DNA from: an uncultured Planctomyces sp.
GTDB lineage: Bacteria; Planctomycetota; Planctomycetia; Planctomycetales; Planctomycetaceae
Length of the DNA: 64,000 nucleotides
Assembly: GCA_937904325.1 (NCBI GenBank)
Contig: CALGTK010000186.1
Location: 1 to 64,000, forward strand
Direction of reading: 5' to 3'
In this document: piece by piece, positions 62,439 to 64,000 of the stretch
Position numbering within the stretch: the first letter of the stretch is position 1
How the letters are laid out: each line of letters starts with the position of its first letter
The notes under the pieces: model-generated
Databases searched by the model: none
Told to the model about the DNA's origin: nothing
What the model saw: the letters and a program-made list of their open reading frames with translations, nothing else
Translations under genes and position numbers: made by a program

Positions 62439-64000
62439 ATGAGAATCCTGACTGCAATCCTGCTGCTGACAACTGTTTCGGCAGCGGCAGAAGATCGACC
62501 CAACATCCTGTGGCTGACGTGCGAAGACAACAACGTCAACTGGGTCGGCTGTTATGGGAACCCTCATGCCGACACGCCGCATATCGACGCGCTGGCGGCC
62601 GAAGGGTTTCAGTACATGCACTGCTATGCCAACGCGCCGGTCTGTGCTCCGTCGAGGAGTACCTGGATTACCGGCGTGCATGCTCTTTCGATGGGCACTC
62701 ATCCAATGCGGAGCCGCTATCCGATTCCTCACGACAGAATCAGCTACTACCCGGACCTGCTGAAGAAGGCTGGATACTTCGTCGGGAATGCGAAGAAAAC
62801 GGACTACAACATTGGCGGACGTACAGACGGCGATGCCTGGGACACAAACAAGGCTGACTGGGACGAGCTGAAACAGCAGCAACCATTTTTCATGGTGATC
62901 AACAGTACGAAGTCCCACGAGTCGAAAGCGTTTGGCGACGTTAACAATACGACTCACAGTCCGGACGACGTGCGATTGGCGAAGTATCATCCGGATATCC
63001 CCGACGTCCGCAAAAACTACGCTCACTACCATGATCAGATGAAGAAGATGGATGCTGACATCGGTCTCGCTCTTGAACAACTGGAAAAAAGTGGCCTCGC
63101 GGAAAACACCATCGTCATTCACAACTCAGACCACGGCGGCGTCATCGCTCGCAGCAAGCGGTTCCTGTTCAACAGCGGAACGCACTGCCCTCTCATCATT
63201 CGAATCCCCAGGAAGTTCAAGCATCTGCGACCGGCAGAACCGGGCAGCAAAGTAAACCGCCTGGTTAGCTTCATCGATATGACAAAAACGTGGCTGACAA
63301 TTTGCGGAGCCGAAACGCCAGACTATCTCCAGGGCAAGACGTTTCTCGGGCCGGACGCGGAAGAACGCAACTACCACGTCAGTTTTCGATCCCGCATGGA
63401 TGAACGTTGCGACAACGTTCGAGCGATTCGCGACGGCAAGTTTCTCTACATCAGAAACTACATGCCGTACGCGCCGTGGGGGCAGCACCTGAACTACCTC
63501 TGGATTATGAAGGCAACGCAGGCCTGGGAAGCTCATCATCTCGCCGGGAAAACCGACGCATTGACCGGCCGGTTCTTCGGCACCAAACCGATGCACGAGC
63601 TGTACGACACCAGCGTCGATCCTGACAACGTCAACAACCTCATCGACGATCCAGGCTACGCGAAAGACGTCGCGAGGCTGAGCAAGGCTCTCGACGACTG
63701 GCAGGTCAAACACTTTGACTCCGGTCTGCTCCCGGAAAGCGAAGTCGTTAAACGCTCCGAAGACGCGGGCGTCACGATCTTTGACCTGGTCCGCGATCCG
63801 TCACTCTACGACCTGAAGGCTTACCAGCGAGCATCGGAAATGGCTCTGTCTCAGTCCGCAGCCAACCTGCCGGGCTTCTACCGCGACCTGAGTCACACGG
63901 ATGCCGGAGTCCGCTATTGGGCGATCGTTGGGTGCTTCAATCTTCAGAAAATATCTCGTCTGGATTCTAAATTCATCCGCAAGAGCCTCGACGATGATTG
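62439..64000 (+). CDS. Sulfatase (type I, formylglycine-dependent), 3'-truncated by window end
   Basis: Signal peptide MRILTAILLLTTVSAAAEDRPNILWLTCEDNNVNWVGCYGNPHADTPHIDALAAEG; 'NAPVCAPSRSTWITG' (CxPSR); 'IVIHNSDHGG'. Frame open to 64000, hence absent from the ORF track. Confidence 0.94.
   Translation, partial: MRILTAILLLTTVSAAAEDRPNILWLTCEDNNVNWVGCYGNPHADTPHIDALAAEGFQYMHCYANAPVCAPSRSTWITGVHALSMGTHPMRSRYPIPHDRISYYPDLLKKAGYFVGNAKKTDYNIGGRTDGDAWDTNKADWDELKQQQPFFMVINSTKSHESKAFGDVNNTTHSPDDVRLAKYHPDIPDVRKNYAHYHDQMKKMDADIGLALEQLEKSGLAENTIVIHNSDHGGVIARSKRFLFNSGTHCPLIIRIPRKFKHLRPAEPGSKVNRLVSFIDMTKTWLTICGAETPDYLQGKTFLGPDAEERNYHVSFRSRMDERCDNVRAIRDGKFLYIRNYMPYAPWGQHLNYLWIMKATQAWEAHHLAGKTDALTGRFFGTKPMHELYDTSVDPDNVNNLIDDPGYAKDVARLSKALDDWQVKHFDSGLLPESEVVKRSEDAGVTIFDLVRDPSLYDLKAYQRASEMALSQSAANLPGFYRDLSHTDAGVRYWAIVGCFNLQKISRLDSKFIRKSLDDD

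Overview
This window is a chromosomal segment of a planctomycete-like bacterium (Planctomycetota). The assignment rests on LEPR-type giant surface proteins, DUF1549/DUF1553 + DUF1501 gene pairs, PQQ-propeller proteins, Hanks-type kinases and a sulfatase. From left to right it holds: a giant multidomain surface protein (5' end outside the window); two PQQ-type beta-propeller proteins; a Ser/Thr kinase with a beta-helix-like ectodomain; an SPFH + ribbon-helix-helix pair; lnt and moeA; a HEAT-repeat protein; a purN-kinase-accD-histidine phosphatase-rpe cluster; four DUF1549/DUF1553 + DUF1501 pairs and one orphan DUF1501; fabG-like SDR; alaS; a SASA esterase; an FG-GAP/CRTAC1 protein; a DAHP synthase (aroF type); an RND-type adaptor; and a 3'-truncated sulfatase. 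The most striking signal is upstream of the DAHP synthase. A 35-codon leader ORF carries the run R-W-F-F-Y-F-G-F. It is followed by a near-perfect pair of mutually exclusive RNA hairpins: an antiterminator, and an intrinsic terminator ending in TTTTTT. This is the layout of a ribosome-mediated transcription attenuator responding to aromatic amino acids. A promoter-like element with a perfect 16-bp palindrome between its -35 and -10 boxes precedes it. Several decayed genes can also be read through their lesions: a glycoside-hydrolase-like C-terminus, a WD40/TolB propeller, a sterol desaturase family protein broken by a 16-bp tandem duplication, and a VOC domain. No rRNA, tRNA, CRISPR array or intact mobile element was recognised by eye. 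No database search or folding program was run.
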